This document shows positions 50,167 through 58,456 of a stretch of DNA of 58,456 nt, piece after piece. Origin of the DNA: Candidatus Pacearchaeota archaeon (lineage in GTDB: Archaea; Nanobdellota; Nanobdellia; UBA10117; JAFCGA01); NCBI GenBank assembly GCA_017608345.1, contig JAFCGA010000006.1, positions 1 through 58,456 of the forward strand, in the 5' to 3' direction. The notes beneath the pieces were generated by a model that had not been told where the DNA came from, did no database searches, and saw only the letters and a list, made by a program, of their open reading frames with translations. The stretch's first letter is position 1. Each line of letters opens with the position of its first letter. The translations under genes were made by a program, and so were the position numbers.

Positions 50167-51012
50167 ATGCTAAACAATCTAAAAACAGTCTTACTCTTAG
50201 GCGCCCTCACTGGATTATTAATAGCAATCGGCTCTTTTTGGGGAGCTAGTGGAATGTACATAGCTTTTGGGTTAGCAATTGTTATGAATTTCGGCTCATA
50301 CTGGTTCTCAGACAAGATTGTTTTAATGATGTACCGCGCTAAAGAAGCTGACCGATCAAAGTATTCAAAACTCTATTCGACAGTCTCGGACATTGCTCAG
50401 AGAGCAGATCTGCCAGAACCAAAAGTTTACATTATCCCTACGCCGGGCGCGAATGCTTTTGCTACCGGAAGAAACCCCAAACACGCCGCAGTCGCAGTCA
50501 CAGCTGGAATAATGGATATTTTATCTGAAAAAGAGCTTAAGGGAGTGCTAGCTCATGAAATGGCTCACGTTAAGAATAGAGATATATTAATTTCTTCGAT
50601 AGCAGCTACTATTGCCGGTGCAATTGGTATGATTGCATTCATGGCTCGCTGGGGAGCTATTTTTGGCGGCTTTAGCGGCGGTCAGAGAAGTGGCCGAGGT
50701 ATTTTAGAGCTGTTAGCTATAGCGATTCTAACACCTTTGCTAGCTACGATTATTCGACTAGCTATCTCTCGCTCGCGAGAGTACGTAGCAGATAAAGAAG
50801 GCGCTAAAATATTAGGCGATTCGAGTGGATTAGCTTCTGCGTTAAAGAAGTTAGAATCAAATGCTAAAAGAAATCCGCTAAGATTCGGCTCAGAAACTAC
50901 TGCTCATATGTTTATTGTAAATCCATTCCGAGCTTCGTTTTTGATGAAAGTCTTCTCTACACATCCTACAACTGCTGATCGTGTAAAACGATTAACTGCA
51001 ATGAAGTTCTAA
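50167..51012 (+). CDS. htpX: HtpX family membrane metalloprotease
   Basis: This 281-aa M48 protease has two N-terminal membrane segments, zinc motif LAHEMAHVKNRD, the third ligand in SREYVADKEGA and two more hydrophobic stretches. C-terminal TAHMFIVNP...FSTHPTTADRVKRL is the family ending. It degrades misfolded membrane proteins from the cytoplasmic side. TATA-like CTTAAAAAC lies near 50136-50144. Confidence 0.93.
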   Translation: MLNNLKTVLLLGALTGLLIAIGSFWGASGMYIAFGLAIVMNFGSYWFSDKIVLMMYRAKEADRSKYSKLYSTVSDIAQRADLPEPKVYIIPTPGANAFATGRNPKHAAVAVTAGIMDILSEKELKGVLAHEMAHVKNRDILISSIAATIAGAIGMIAFMARWGAIFGGFSGGQRSGRGILELLAIAILTPLLATIIRLAISRSREYVADKEGAKILGDSSGLASALKKLESNAKRNPLRFGSETTAHMFIVNPFRASFLMKVFSTHPTTADRVKRLTAMKF

Positions 51013-51049
51013 TCGGAATCTTTTTAAATTAAGTATAATTTGAATTGTT

Positions 51050-51409
51050 ATGAACGCAGTAGATCTAGAAACAATAATGAGTAAGTCACAAATAGAGCAA
51101 ATCATACCCTTTTTAGATGAGACTCCATTAATTTTGACCAAGCATTTTAGAGACAGAATGATAGAACGAAAAGTAACTTTAAATGAAATTTATGTTTCTG
51201 TTAATGAAGCTCAAATATTCCGCGCAAACAACCGTCGTTACGCCTTTGTCGATTTTGATTATCGCCGAATGATTTTATTTAATATTTCAAATAAAGGATT
51301 AATTTTAGCGACAGTATTAACCTCTAAAGAATTTAAAAGTGAAGTTCTTACACGGATTGGTGTTGTTTCTCCTTTCCGAAGATCTTATTTATCGGGGTAT
51401 CTAACATGA
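51050..51409 (+). CDS. DUF4258-like small protein, 119 aa
   Basis: The centre, TKHFRDRMIERKVTLNEIYVSV, with later RRYAFVDFDYRRMILFNI, resembles small BrnT/DUF4258 toxin-like proteins (H..RM.ER pattern). It overlaps the phosphoesterase gene downstream by ATGA, so the two are co-translated. No antitoxin is seen beside it. Function uncertain. Confidence 0.5.
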   Translation: MNAVDLETIMSKSQIEQIIPFLDETPLILTKHFRDRMIERKVTLNEIYVSVNEAQIFRANNRRYAFVDFDYRRMILFNISNKGLILATVLTSKEFKSEVLTRIGVVSPFRRSYLSGYLT

Positions 51410-52011
51410 AAATACTAGCAGCAGGAGACATCCACGGAGACCTAGACGCTGTTAAGCGTCTAGCAGATAAGGCAGAAAAAGAGAACGTAGACTTAGTTGT
51501 ACTCTCCGGAGATTTAACAATGGGTGAGTCTAGCACAAAAGGTTTGCTCGGACCTTTCATTAAAAAGAATCAAAAAGTTGTTCTAATTCCTGGCAACCAC
51601 GAGTCAATTGCTACAACTGCTGCCTTGGCTGAGATCTATAAAGCAACCAATCTCCACGGATATTCTATATATTTGGGAGACGTAGGTTTATTCGGCTGCG
51701 GCTCAGCGAATATCGGTATTTTCCAGCTAGAAGAGAAAGAAATATCAGATCTCCTCAAGAAAGGCTTTGATAAGGTTAAAGATAAGCGGAAAAAGATTAT
51801 GGTCACGCATGTTCATCCAGATAAGACTCTGATGGCGAAATTGGGTCATATTAATATACCTGGCTCTTCAGCAGTTAGAGAATTTATTGAAAAACATCAG
51901 CCAGATATAGCGATTTGCTCCCACGTGCACGAAGCTGAAGGCATGGAAGAAATGATCAAAAGCACAAAAGTGATTAACGTAGGCAAAGCTGGAAAGATTA
52001 TTGAGATTTAG
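51406..52011 (+). CDS. Calcineurin-like metallophosphoesterase
   Basis: This 201-aa protein has GDIHGDLDAV, LSGDLTMG, IPGNHES, VTHVHPD and CSHVHEAEG, which are the five metal-binding blocks. It probably cleaves a phosphodiester or nucleotide. It is co-transcribed with the small DUF4258-like gene, whose stop it overlaps. Confidence 0.9.
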   Translation: MKILAAGDIHGDLDAVKRLADKAEKENVDLVVLSGDLTMGESSTKGLLGPFIKKNQKVVLIPGNHESIATTAALAEIYKATNLHGYSIYLGDVGLFGCGSANIGIFQLEEKEISDLLKKGFDKVKDKRKKIMVTHVHPDKTLMAKLGHINIPGSSAVREFIEKHQPDIAICSHVHEAEGMEEMIKSTKVINVGKAGKIIEI

Positions 52012-52064
52012 CTGCTACTCTTCAGAAGCAAAAGGTTTTTAAGCCCCTTTTATAAGGACTACTT

Positions 52065-52706
52065 ATGAAAGGTGACTATAATTTATTCGATGCGCCAGTT
52101 CGCACTGCAATAAATCTACTTGACGAAAGTCTACCTGCGGATAGGTATTTCATTACTGGCGGGATAAACATTCAGATGTTAATTGCTGATCGTTTGTCCA
52201 GTCGCCTAAATGTTGGTTTAGAGCGGATACGTAAGTTAGATGGATCAAATCTCTTTCGAAAAACTGGCGATATTGATGTTGTATTTCTCGGAGAGATTAG
52301 CGAGTTGACAGACTTATTATTTGCTACCTCTAATTTCAATTATCGCGGTATTCCAAATTCTAATCAAGTTGTTTATACTCAAGAAGGCGATAAGGGTACG
52401 CTACATATTAATACGTATGCTAAAGTTACAGACGATCAAATTAAGCGCTTTGAGATTCCTTATCGTAAGCGAAAGATTAGTGCAAATGGCGTAACTTTGC
52501 TAGATACGATCGGATTTAAACTCAGCGTCGGTCGGGAGAAAGACATAGGAGATGTAGAGCGGTTAATTATGGTATGTGGTGAAGAGATCAATCAGACGCT
52601 ACTTGCTGAACGCGTATCGGCTCGCTTTGATGAGTTTAGGGCAAAAGCAATCATGGAGAAATACTCTACAATCCGTTCTAGATATACGAAGAATGAGACA
52701 CCCTAG
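52065..52706 (+). CDS. Nucleotidyltransferase-like protein, 213 aa
   Basis: The N-terminal YFITGGINIQMLIADRL and KTGDIDVVFLGEI resemble the GG...DIDV core of Pol-beta-type nucleotidyltransferases of the AbiEii type. The C-terminal LLDTIGFKLSVGREKDIGDVERLI fits that group, which often has toxin-like activity. TATA-like GTTTTTAAG lies 25-30 bases upstream. No clear partner antitoxin gene. Confidence 0.68.
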   Translation: MKGDYNLFDAPVRTAINLLDESLPADRYFITGGINIQMLIADRLSSRLNVGLERIRKLDGSNLFRKTGDIDVVFLGEISELTDLLFATSNFNYRGIPNSNQVVYTQEGDKGTLHINTYAKVTDDQIKRFEIPYRKRKISANGVTLLDTIGFKLSVGREKDIGDVERLIMVCGEEINQTLLAERVSARFDEFRAKAIMEKYSTIRSRYTKNETP

Positions 52707-52737
52707 TCGTCTTGTCTAATATTTTTAAGAATAGAAA

Positions 52738-52760
52738 AAAAGCGAGAAATATCTCGCTTA
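52738..52760. terminator. Hairpin terminator candidate between convergent genes
   Basis: AGCGAGA-AATA-TCTCGCT forms a seven-bp stem, with A residues before and TTATTTT after. It lies between the stop of the nucleotidyltransferase-like gene and the stop of the 381-aa gene on the other strand, so it could end both transcripts. Archaeal termination relies mainly on T-runs, so the role is tentative. Confidence 0.45.
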
Positions 52761-53903
52761 TTTTGCACTCATTAAGAGCGCATACAAAGAATTCTCAGAT
52801 CCAGGATCCACTCGCTCGGTCTTCTCGAAAGTTCTAAACCTAATCGAATAGCCCTCGCCGAAGTCCATTTTATTCCATTCTGTTCTGGCTCGAGGAGTAA
52901 GCTTAACACCTCTTTCGATCTCGGGATGGTTCCAGCCAGGATTCTTTTCTCCATCTTCTCCTCCGTTAAGGAACGCTAGTTCAACAGCTCGTGCATTAAA
53001 GCGAAGGCGTGGAATGGTGCTATATGTTAATGTATTCGCTCGATCTTTAGCCATTTCATAGCCCGCTTTGTTAAATGGAACTGGCGTATATTCTCCAGTT
53101 AAAGGTACATCCATCTCTGCCTTAAGTCCTTCAACTACTATTGGAATGCTCTTGCCTCGCGTTGTTTTAGGACCTTTTTTATGTACAATTGGCGAGACGT
53201 ATCCTTTTTCGCTTTGTATATGTAGCGCGTCCTTAAGCTGTTTTGTTGCAGTTCTGTAATAGCCAGCTTCGTCTTCTAATCTAGCAATCAGGGATTTTAA
53301 TTTCACATACTTTCCGCTGAAAAAGCTAGACCAAAGCTGTGGAGTAACGAAATTCTTAACTGGAATGCTATTTCCTAGCGCTATTCCGCTTTTATCAAAG
53401 AAATCCTTCTCTTCCTCAGTTCCTCTAAACTCAATCGTGGACCATCCTTTATACATCTGCCCTTCGAGGTCAGTTACTAAGAAATTCCTGTAAGCTCCAG
53501 TCTCGTTCGTATCTGTATTAACTACGTTCTGATCATAGATCCTTACTGAGAACGAAAAAACATCCTTGTTAGATACGAGTCCAATTAGCTTTCCGTGTCG
53601 GTTTTTGTCTGAAACAACCCATTCGTCTTCCCTAGTTGTTTTTGCTCTCCTGCGATCATACTCCGGAATGTTTATTATAGCATTTCTATCATCTAGCGCA
53701 GATAATACACTCACTAGATCAATATCTGACGCATGAGTTAGTCCATTTTCAACGTACGCTGGTGCTGGCTTTCTCTCGAGCATATCATAAGCCCATTCAG
53801 CTTTGACTTCGTCCACCAGACCATTTACTGGCTGGCTTCGATCAGTTATAGTCTCCATTTCTGGAGATCCAATTAAATTTTCTATTGTTTGACTTATTCC
53901 CAT
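52758..53903 (-). CDS. Hypothetical protein, 381 aa
   Basis: Unrecognised soluble protein, rich in charged residues and beta strands (RHGKLIGLVSNKDVFSFSVRIYDQ; KGWSTIEFRGTEEEKDFF; YSIRFRTFEKTERV). There are no membrane segments and no catalytic motif. It is divergent from the second TrmB gene, and the 99-bp intergenic region contains TATA-like boxes for both. Confidence 0.55.
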   Translation of the reverse strand: MGISQTIENLIGSPEMETITDRSQPVNGLVDEVKAEWAYDMLERKPAPAYVENGLTHASDIDLVSVLSALDDRNAIINIPEYDRRRAKTTREDEWVVSDKNRHGKLIGLVSNKDVFSFSVRIYDQNVVNTDTNETGAYRNFLVTDLEGQMYKGWSTIEFRGTEEEKDFFDKSGIALGNSIPVKNFVTPQLWSSFFSGKYVKLKSLIARLEDEAGYYRTATKQLKDALHIQSEKGYVSPIVHKKGPKTTRGKSIPIVVEGLKAEMDVPLTGEYTPVPFNKAGYEMAKDRANTLTYSTIPRLRFNARAVELAFLNGGEDGEKNPGWNHPEIERGVKLTPRARTEWNKMDFGEGYSIRFRTFEKTERVDPGSENSLYALLMSAK

Positions 53904-54002
53904 TTATTTCACCTAAGAAAATCTAGAAATCAGCGGTTTATTTAGAAATGTGGCTACATTTATCACCATAAACTTTATAAGTCTAAGTAAGTTTGTTTTA
54001 AC

Positions 54003-54710
54003 ATGGAAGAGATGCTAAGAGAACTAGGATTAACGCCAAATGAGAGCAAAGTTTATCTAGCAATGCTTAGATTAAAGGGCGCGCTAGCTGGTCAGATTAC
54101 CGAAGTCTCTGGAATCCATCGACGTAACGTCTATGACGCATTAGACCGATTAGTTCAGAAAGGTTTGGTTAGCTATGTTTATGGGCGAAAAAGAAAATAC
54201 TTCAAGGCAGAGCCGCCAGAAAGACTTCTAGAACTTCTTAAAGTTAAGACAAAAGTAGTAGCGGAAGCGCTTCCTAAGCTGAATGAGATCTTTCAAGAAT
54301 TCAAACCCGAAGTAAATGTTCGAGTGTATAGTGGAAAAGAGGGCGTTAAGCGTCTTCTGGAGGATCATATAAATAGCAAGACAGAAGTCTTAATCTCAGG
54401 AATATACATGGGAAGAGAAGAGCATGGGCTGAAATTCTATTTTCCGCAGCACCGCAAGCGGAGAGTAAAGCAAAAAGTTAAAATTAGAGCAATTTTTAGA
54501 GAGTCTAGCCGGAAAATCGCTAAAATCCCGCTAGCTAAATTAAAATTCCTACCTGACGAGTTTGTTGGACCAATGTCGATGAGCGTATATGATGGAAAGG
54601 TCGCTAATTTACTGTTCTTAGAAACTCCGATTATAGTTGTTGTGGAAAATAAAGAGTACTACGAAGCTTATAAAAAGTATTTTGAATTGCTTTGGAAGAT
54701 GGCTAAGTAA
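54003..54710 (+). CDS. TrmB-family transcriptional regulator
   Basis: This 235-aa protein has the TrmB winged helix: LRELGLTPNESKVYLAMLRLKGALAGQI, HRRNVYDALDRLVQKGLVSYVYG, and an effector half with VRVYSGKEGVKRLLEDH. It may control the 381-aa gene divergent from it. It stops one base before the convergent 182-aa gene. A TATA-like ACTTTATAAG is near 53967-53976. Confidence 0.87.
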   Translation: MEEMLRELGLTPNESKVYLAMLRLKGALAGQITEVSGIHRRNVYDALDRLVQKGLVSYVYGRKRKYFKAEPPERLLELLKVKTKVVAEALPKLNEIFQEFKPEVNVRVYSGKEGVKRLLEDHINSKTEVLISGIYMGREEHGLKFYFPQHRKRRVKQKVKIRAIFRESSRKIAKIPLAKLKFLPDEFVGPMSMSVYDGKVANLLFLETPIIVVVENKEYYEAYKKYFELLWKMAK

Positions 54711-55259
54711 TTATAGCTGCCAGTGCTTATAACCAGATTCTCTGCAGTATAAGATCGCTTCATGTGTTTCTGGAAGCACTACAATATTCTTTATTTCGGA
54801 AGTATAGAACTCTCCAATCATCGGGATTCCCAGATCCTTACCTGCAGTCTTAACTAAATTGATATGTTCTGGATCGCCACCAAATACAACGAAACCTAGC
54901 TCTGATTCTGGCTCAAGTGCTCGTATCTGATTAACTAATTCCAGTATATACTCTTTTGGTGCCTTGCACTGAGAGTAAATCTCTTGCAAGCTCGATTCAG
55001 CATGCATGAGGCTTTCTAAGACTTCCTCATTTTTCGCATACTTTCTCTTTAGCTCGTCGAATCCATAATCTTCATTAGATGAAAGAACATAATGCGAAAG
55101 CCCACAATAATTGCCTGTGCTAAGAATAATCATACCAGCACAGTCAGTATATCTTCTTGAGAATACTGGTTGATTTGTTACCGTGTGTCCTGGAAATTTG
55201 AGCTGAACAGCCGAGTTCTTCTCAAAGACCGATTCAAACTTTTCTTTTAGTTCGCTCAT
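54711..55259 (-). CDS. Hypothetical protein, 182 aa, CheD-like fold possible
   Basis: The protein has CAGMIILSTGNYCGLSHYVLSS with a Cys and a His spaced as in CheD-type deamidases, and later ELGFVVFGGDPEHINLV. The similarity is weak and the function is open. It overlaps the start region of the RNase J-like gene by ATGA and is translated after it, so the two products may be linked. Confidence 0.5.
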   Translation of the reverse strand: MSELKEKFESVFEKNSAVQLKFPGHTVTNQPVFSRRYTDCAGMIILSTGNYCGLSHYVLSSNEDYGFDELKRKYAKNEEVLESLMHAESSLQEIYSQCKAPKEYILELVNQIRALEPESELGFVVFGGDPEHINLVKTAGKDLGIPMIGEFYTSEIKNIVVLPETHEAILYCRESGYKHWQL

Positions 55260-56713
55260 TTCATAAAACTCCTTAGTATTTCAGGATGCTCTGTATGTAT
55301 TGGAATTAAGATCTCCGGATTGATTGTTCTAATGATTTCTTCTAGCTCTGGACCGCTAGCATGCCCGCTGGCGTGACTTTTATGCGCTTTCTTAATTCCA
55401 GAAACCTTAAGTCGTCGATTTAAGATTTTTCTATTAATTTCACCTTGGTCGGAGAATGGATCACAAGTTGCTTGTTTCCAACTACTGCCTGCCTTCAGAG
55501 TAATCTCATCTATATCATCAAGACCCCACAGACCAATACTTGGGAAAACCAATCCGATCTGTTGTTCTTCGAGTTGGTTAATAAATAATAGTCTTTTATC
55601 TTCGTCTTCATCTTCGAGATAAGATTTCTGCCAACTGAGGTAATCTTGCTTAAGCTGTCCTTCGGGAAAATCTCGTGTAGCACAGCCCCATCCTTGATTT
55701 GGAATAAATATTTTAATGTTCGGGCTTTTGGTAGTTAATGTTTTTATTCCATTTTTTTCAAATAAATCTAATAAATAAGCTTGTTTTAATGTAATAACGA
55801 GATCCCGATCGTGTTCTTTAGCAGCTTCCCAAATTTTCTTAACAAAAGGTATATTTCGATGCGGATAATCGATGATTGCTAATCCCTCGCAGTCATTTAT
55901 CCATCGATTAATCTCTTCGCCAACTTCTTCTTCAGTCTCACGTTTTTCTGTATTTACTCTAGTTCCTTCACACAGCAACCACTTTGGCTTAGCTGCAGCA
56001 GCAAGCTCTACAAATCTGCTCGTTAGATCGCCGGGGCGCAAATCTCCAGTATATACAAGATTTCCCTTATCTGAGTAAATAATATATCCGCAAGCTCCTG
56101 GAACTGAATGATTAACTGGAACCATTTGGATTTCTAAATTATTTATCTCCACGCTTTCTTCTGGCTGCAGCGTATGATAAGGTCGTTCTACAGTATATTC
56201 TTGATCTCTGCTAGTTACGCGGACTAGTTTCTTCCCTTTTTTCGCAGGCCTGAGCTGAAACTGTGGATGGAATTTGATAAATTGATCATAGCCACCAACT
56301 CCGGTGTCCTGAATCGATTTTAAGATCAACTTAGTTTCCAGAGAAGAATAGACCGGAATTTCTTTTCTAAGAAAATGTAAGTATTTAGCGTGATCTAAAT
56401 GCGCGTGAGATAAGAATAGTGCGTCTATACTTGTTGGTTTAGAAGTTAGCCTAGAATGTTTTTCTAAATCTCTGCGATAAACTCCTTCCAGTCTGGGAAG
56501 AAGATCGTATTTGAAGAATACATTAAGACCAGTATGCTTTTTTGGCTCAGAAAAAGGTGGATACAGCTCACTTTGTTTTCCTAGATCTGCCCCAAAATCA
56601 AACATAAGAGAAGTCTTAAAGCTAGATATATCTTTAAACGACGAGTCAACGTAAGTTACGTTAATCTTATTCCCGCCAATCTGATTACTTCCATCTAGTA
56701 CATTTATTTTCAT
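55256..56713 (-). CDS. MBL-fold beta-CASP nuclease, RNase J-like
   Basis: This 485-aa metallo-beta-lactamase protein has LFLSHAHLDHAKYLHFL (HxHxDH), NHSVPGACGYIIY, YTGDLRPGD and the C-terminal KSHASGHASGPELEEIIRTINPEILIPIHTEH of beta-CASP RNases. It is probably an RNA-processing exo/endonuclease. It is the first gene of a two-gene operon with the 182-aa protein. Confidence 0.85.
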   Translation of the reverse strand: MKINVLDGSNQIGGNKINVTYVDSSFKDISSFKTSLMFDFGADLGKQSELYPPFSEPKKHTGLNVFFKYDLLPRLEGVYRRDLEKHSRLTSKPTSIDALFLSHAHLDHAKYLHFLRKEIPVYSSLETKLILKSIQDTGVGGYDQFIKFHPQFQLRPAKKGKKLVRVTSRDQEYTVERPYHTLQPEESVEINNLEIQMVPVNHSVPGACGYIIYSDKGNLVYTGDLRPGDLTSRFVELAAAAKPKWLLCEGTRVNTEKRETEEEVGEEINRWINDCEGLAIIDYPHRNIPFVKKIWEAAKEHDRDLVITLKQAYLLDLFEKNGIKTLTTKSPNIKIFIPNQGWGCATRDFPEGQLKQDYLSWQKSYLEDEDEDKRLLFINQLEEQQIGLVFPSIGLWGLDDIDEITLKAGSSWKQATCDPFSDQGEINRKILNRRLKVSGIKKAHKSHASGHASGPELEEIIRTINPEILIPIHTEHPEILRSFMK

Positions 56714-56824
56714 TAATTACGACTCCTTAATGCTAACTTAAAAGTCTTTTGATAGTAATATATGCTAAGCATAGCGATTTCACATTTCGCCAATCTTTTA
56801 AATACGTGGTTAAAGGTCTCTTTG

Positions 56825-58456
56825 ATGACTCAACTAATAATCTCAGAAAAGCCCTCAGCAGCTAAAAGAATAGCCTCCGCGTTAGCTGATTCTCCCGTCG
56901 AAACCAAAAAAGTAGGAAGAGCATCTTATTATGAAATCCATCATGATGGCAAGCCAATAACCATCGCACCAGCAGTAGGCCATTTATTCGGATTAAAAGC
57001 GAACAAAAGAACAGGCAAGTATCCTTTTTTCGATATCGGCTGGGTTGAAACTGATGCAGGCTATGCAAAGCAATATATCCGAAATTTGCAAAAAGCCGCA
57101 AAGAAAGCTAAAGAATTTATTGTAGCTACAGATTATGATATTGAGGGCGAAGTTATCGGACTCAACATTGTCAGATTCATCTGCAAGCAAAAAGACGCTG
57201 ATCGAATGAAGTTTTCCACTTTAACTGCGCCAGATATAATCAAGGCATATCAATCTCGACAAAAAACACTTGACTGGGGGCAAGCAAGAGCTGGCGAAAC
57301 AAGACATCATCTCGATTGGTTCTACGGAATCAATTTAACAAAAGCAGCTTCGGCAGCTATTCGTGGAGCAGTACAGCGATATGTAACTCTTAGCATCGGA
57401 CGAGTTCAAGGGCCAATGCTAGCTCTTTTAGTGGATAGAGAAAAAGAAATACAAGCTTTCAAGCCAGAACCTTATTGGCAGCTTTTTATTGAGCCGCTAA
57501 TCAAAGATAATCGCTATCAAGCAGTCCATGTTGATGGAAAGTTCTTTGACGAAAAGAAAGCAAAATCAATCTTTGAAAAGATAAAGGACAAGCCAGCTGC
57601 AGTAAAATCTCTCGAAAAGAGGCAGTTTCCAGTGCTTCCGCCAACGCCGTTTGACTTAACAACTCTTCAAATGGAGGCTTTCCGTCACTTAAGAATTTCT
57701 CCTAAGATGACGCTAGCAATTGCTCAGGAGCTCTACACCGCAGCACTAATCTCCTATCCGAGAACATCTTCTCAAAAACTACCGCCGACAATCGGCTATA
57801 AAACAATAATGGGAAAGCTAGCTAGGCAAACTTTTTTTACACAATTAATCGCGAAGCTCCCCCAGCCATTAAAACCTCGCGAGGGAGCTAAATCTGATCC
57901 CGCCCACCCAGCTATTTTCCCAACTGGCGAATTTCCAAAAGCACTAAATCCTCAGCAGCTAAAAGTCTATGGCCTTATTGTCAAGCGTTTCCTTGCTTGT
58001 TTTGGCGAGACCGCTGAAAAAGAAACAACAACCGTAATCTTTGACATAAAAGACGAAAACTTCGTGCTCAAGGGCTCAAGAATCCTAAAACTTGGCTGGA
58101 AAGAACAATATGCGCCTTATTCAAAAGACAAAGAACTAGACCTTCCGGAAATCAAGAAAAGCGAAGTCTATGAAGAAAAATCAAAAATTGAAGAAAAAGA
58201 GACTGAACCGCCTGCCCGATACACGCAAGCTTCTATAATCAAGAAGCTAGAGAAAGAAAACCTCGGTACTAAGGCAACTAGAGCAGCAATTCTAGATAAA
58301 TTATATGAAAGAACTTACATTCGCGGACAGCCAATTGAAGTGACGCAGCTCGGTTTGAAAATAATTGATACTTTTGAGAAATACTCGCCGGAAGTTGTTT
58401 CCAAGCAGCTAACTGTGAAATTAGAAGAAGAACTCCAAAAAATACGCGAAGGTAAA
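56825..58456 (+). CDS. topA: DNA topoisomerase I, type IA (partial)
   Basis: The frame is open from ATG 56825 to the window end, 544 codons; the C-terminus with any zinc domains is cut off. TOPRIM motifs are IISEKPSAAKRIA and ATDYDIEGEVIG; SIGRVQGPMLALL and LISYPRTSSQKL (catalytic Tyr) follow. It cuts and passes one DNA strand to relax negative supercoils. TATA-like TTTTAAATAC is at 56797-56806, about 25 bases upstream. Confidence 0.95.
   Translation, partial: MTQLIISEKPSAAKRIASALADSPVETKKVGRASYYEIHHDGKPITIAPAVGHLFGLKANKRTGKYPFFDIGWVETDAGYAKQYIRNLQKAAKKAKEFIVATDYDIEGEVIGLNIVRFICKQKDADRMKFSTLTAPDIIKAYQSRQKTLDWGQARAGETRHHLDWFYGINLTKAASAAIRGAVQRYVTLSIGRVQGPMLALLVDREKEIQAFKPEPYWQLFIEPLIKDNRYQAVHVDGKFFDEKKAKSIFEKIKDKPAAVKSLEKRQFPVLPPTPFDLTTLQMEAFRHLRISPKMTLAIAQELYTAALISYPRTSSQKLPPTIGYKTIMGKLARQTFFTQLIAKLPQPLKPREGAKSDPAHPAIFPTGEFPKALNPQQLKVYGLIVKRFLACFGETAEKETTTVIFDIKDENFVLKGSRILKLGWKEQYAPYSKDKELDLPEIKKSEVYEEKSKIEEKETEPPARYTQASIIKKLEKENLGTKATRAAILDKLYERTYIRGQPIEVTQLGLKIIDTFEKYSPEVVSKQLTVKLEEELQKIREGK

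Overview
The window is AT-rich archaeal DNA with very tight gene packing. The marker genes are archaeal: RadA, an RPA-type ssDNA-binding protein, ribosomal protein L10e, an archaeal-type ThrRS, a HerA-like ATPase, a PINc-PilT ATPase, a type IA topoisomerase, TrmB regulators and a Dph2-type enzyme. Almost every first gene of a transcription unit has an A/T-rich TATA-like box about 25 bases before its start codon, so most mRNAs should be leaderless. Three tRNA genes carry introns, several at non-canonical positions, and large surface proteins carry small Cys-rich modules. Together this suggests a small-genome DPANN-type archaeon. Intron-rich tRNAs recall Micrarchaeota, but the phylum cannot be fixed from this window.

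Region 1-4500 looks like one end of an integrated mobile element: a partial P-loop ATPase, three small proteins in an overlapping operon, a divergent 339-aa protein and a tyrosine integrase. It abuts the 3' end of a 5S rRNA gene (4502-4620, minus strand), which is the likely attachment site. Region 4660-11205 holds a radical SAM gene and then an eight-gene plus-strand operon with overlapping starts and stops: DUF99, SGNH hydrolase, alpha/beta hydrolase, DUF6485, signal peptidase I and three glycosyltransferases. This looks like a cell-envelope or glycan unit. It is followed by a tRNA-Gly gene broken by two large introns.

Region 11600-24500 has a degenerate PIG-L protein, a TrmB regulator, a fusion of an IMP cyclohydrolase domain with a PP-loop ATPase, tRNA-Arg (two introns), a PINc-PilT ATPase with two helical partners, an MGMT-like protein, tRNA-Thr (one intron), a PAC2 protein, a 906-aa NTPase/TPR protein and a HIT protein. 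Region 24500-35290 is bounded by two copies of a 143-bp double-hairpin repeat. It contains a prepilin peptidase, the RPA-unknown-RadA-nucleotidyltransferase operon, HerA, tRNA-Ser, the C-terminal two-thirds of Dph2, an S51 peptidase, Nudix, an AlkA-like glycosylase and HIT. The missing N-terminal domain of Dph2 lies at 35291-35530, right beside the second repeat, so the three Fe-S cysteines of Dph2 are spread over two genes.

Region 35565-58456 contains DUF357, AlkD-like and endonuclease III repair genes, a PEP-synthase-like protein without its C-terminal domain, a 1560-aa Cys-rich secreted protein, Fic, L10e, a RelE-type toxin pair, ThrRS, HtpX, a metallophosphoesterase, TrmB, an RNase J-like nuclease and the start of topoisomerase I. 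The strongest candidates for something undescribed are the split dph2, the tRNA-Gly and tRNA-Arg genes with D-loop and T-loop introns that share sequence, the 143-bp repeat, the integrative element at 5S rRNA, and the IMP cyclohydrolase/PP-loop fusion.
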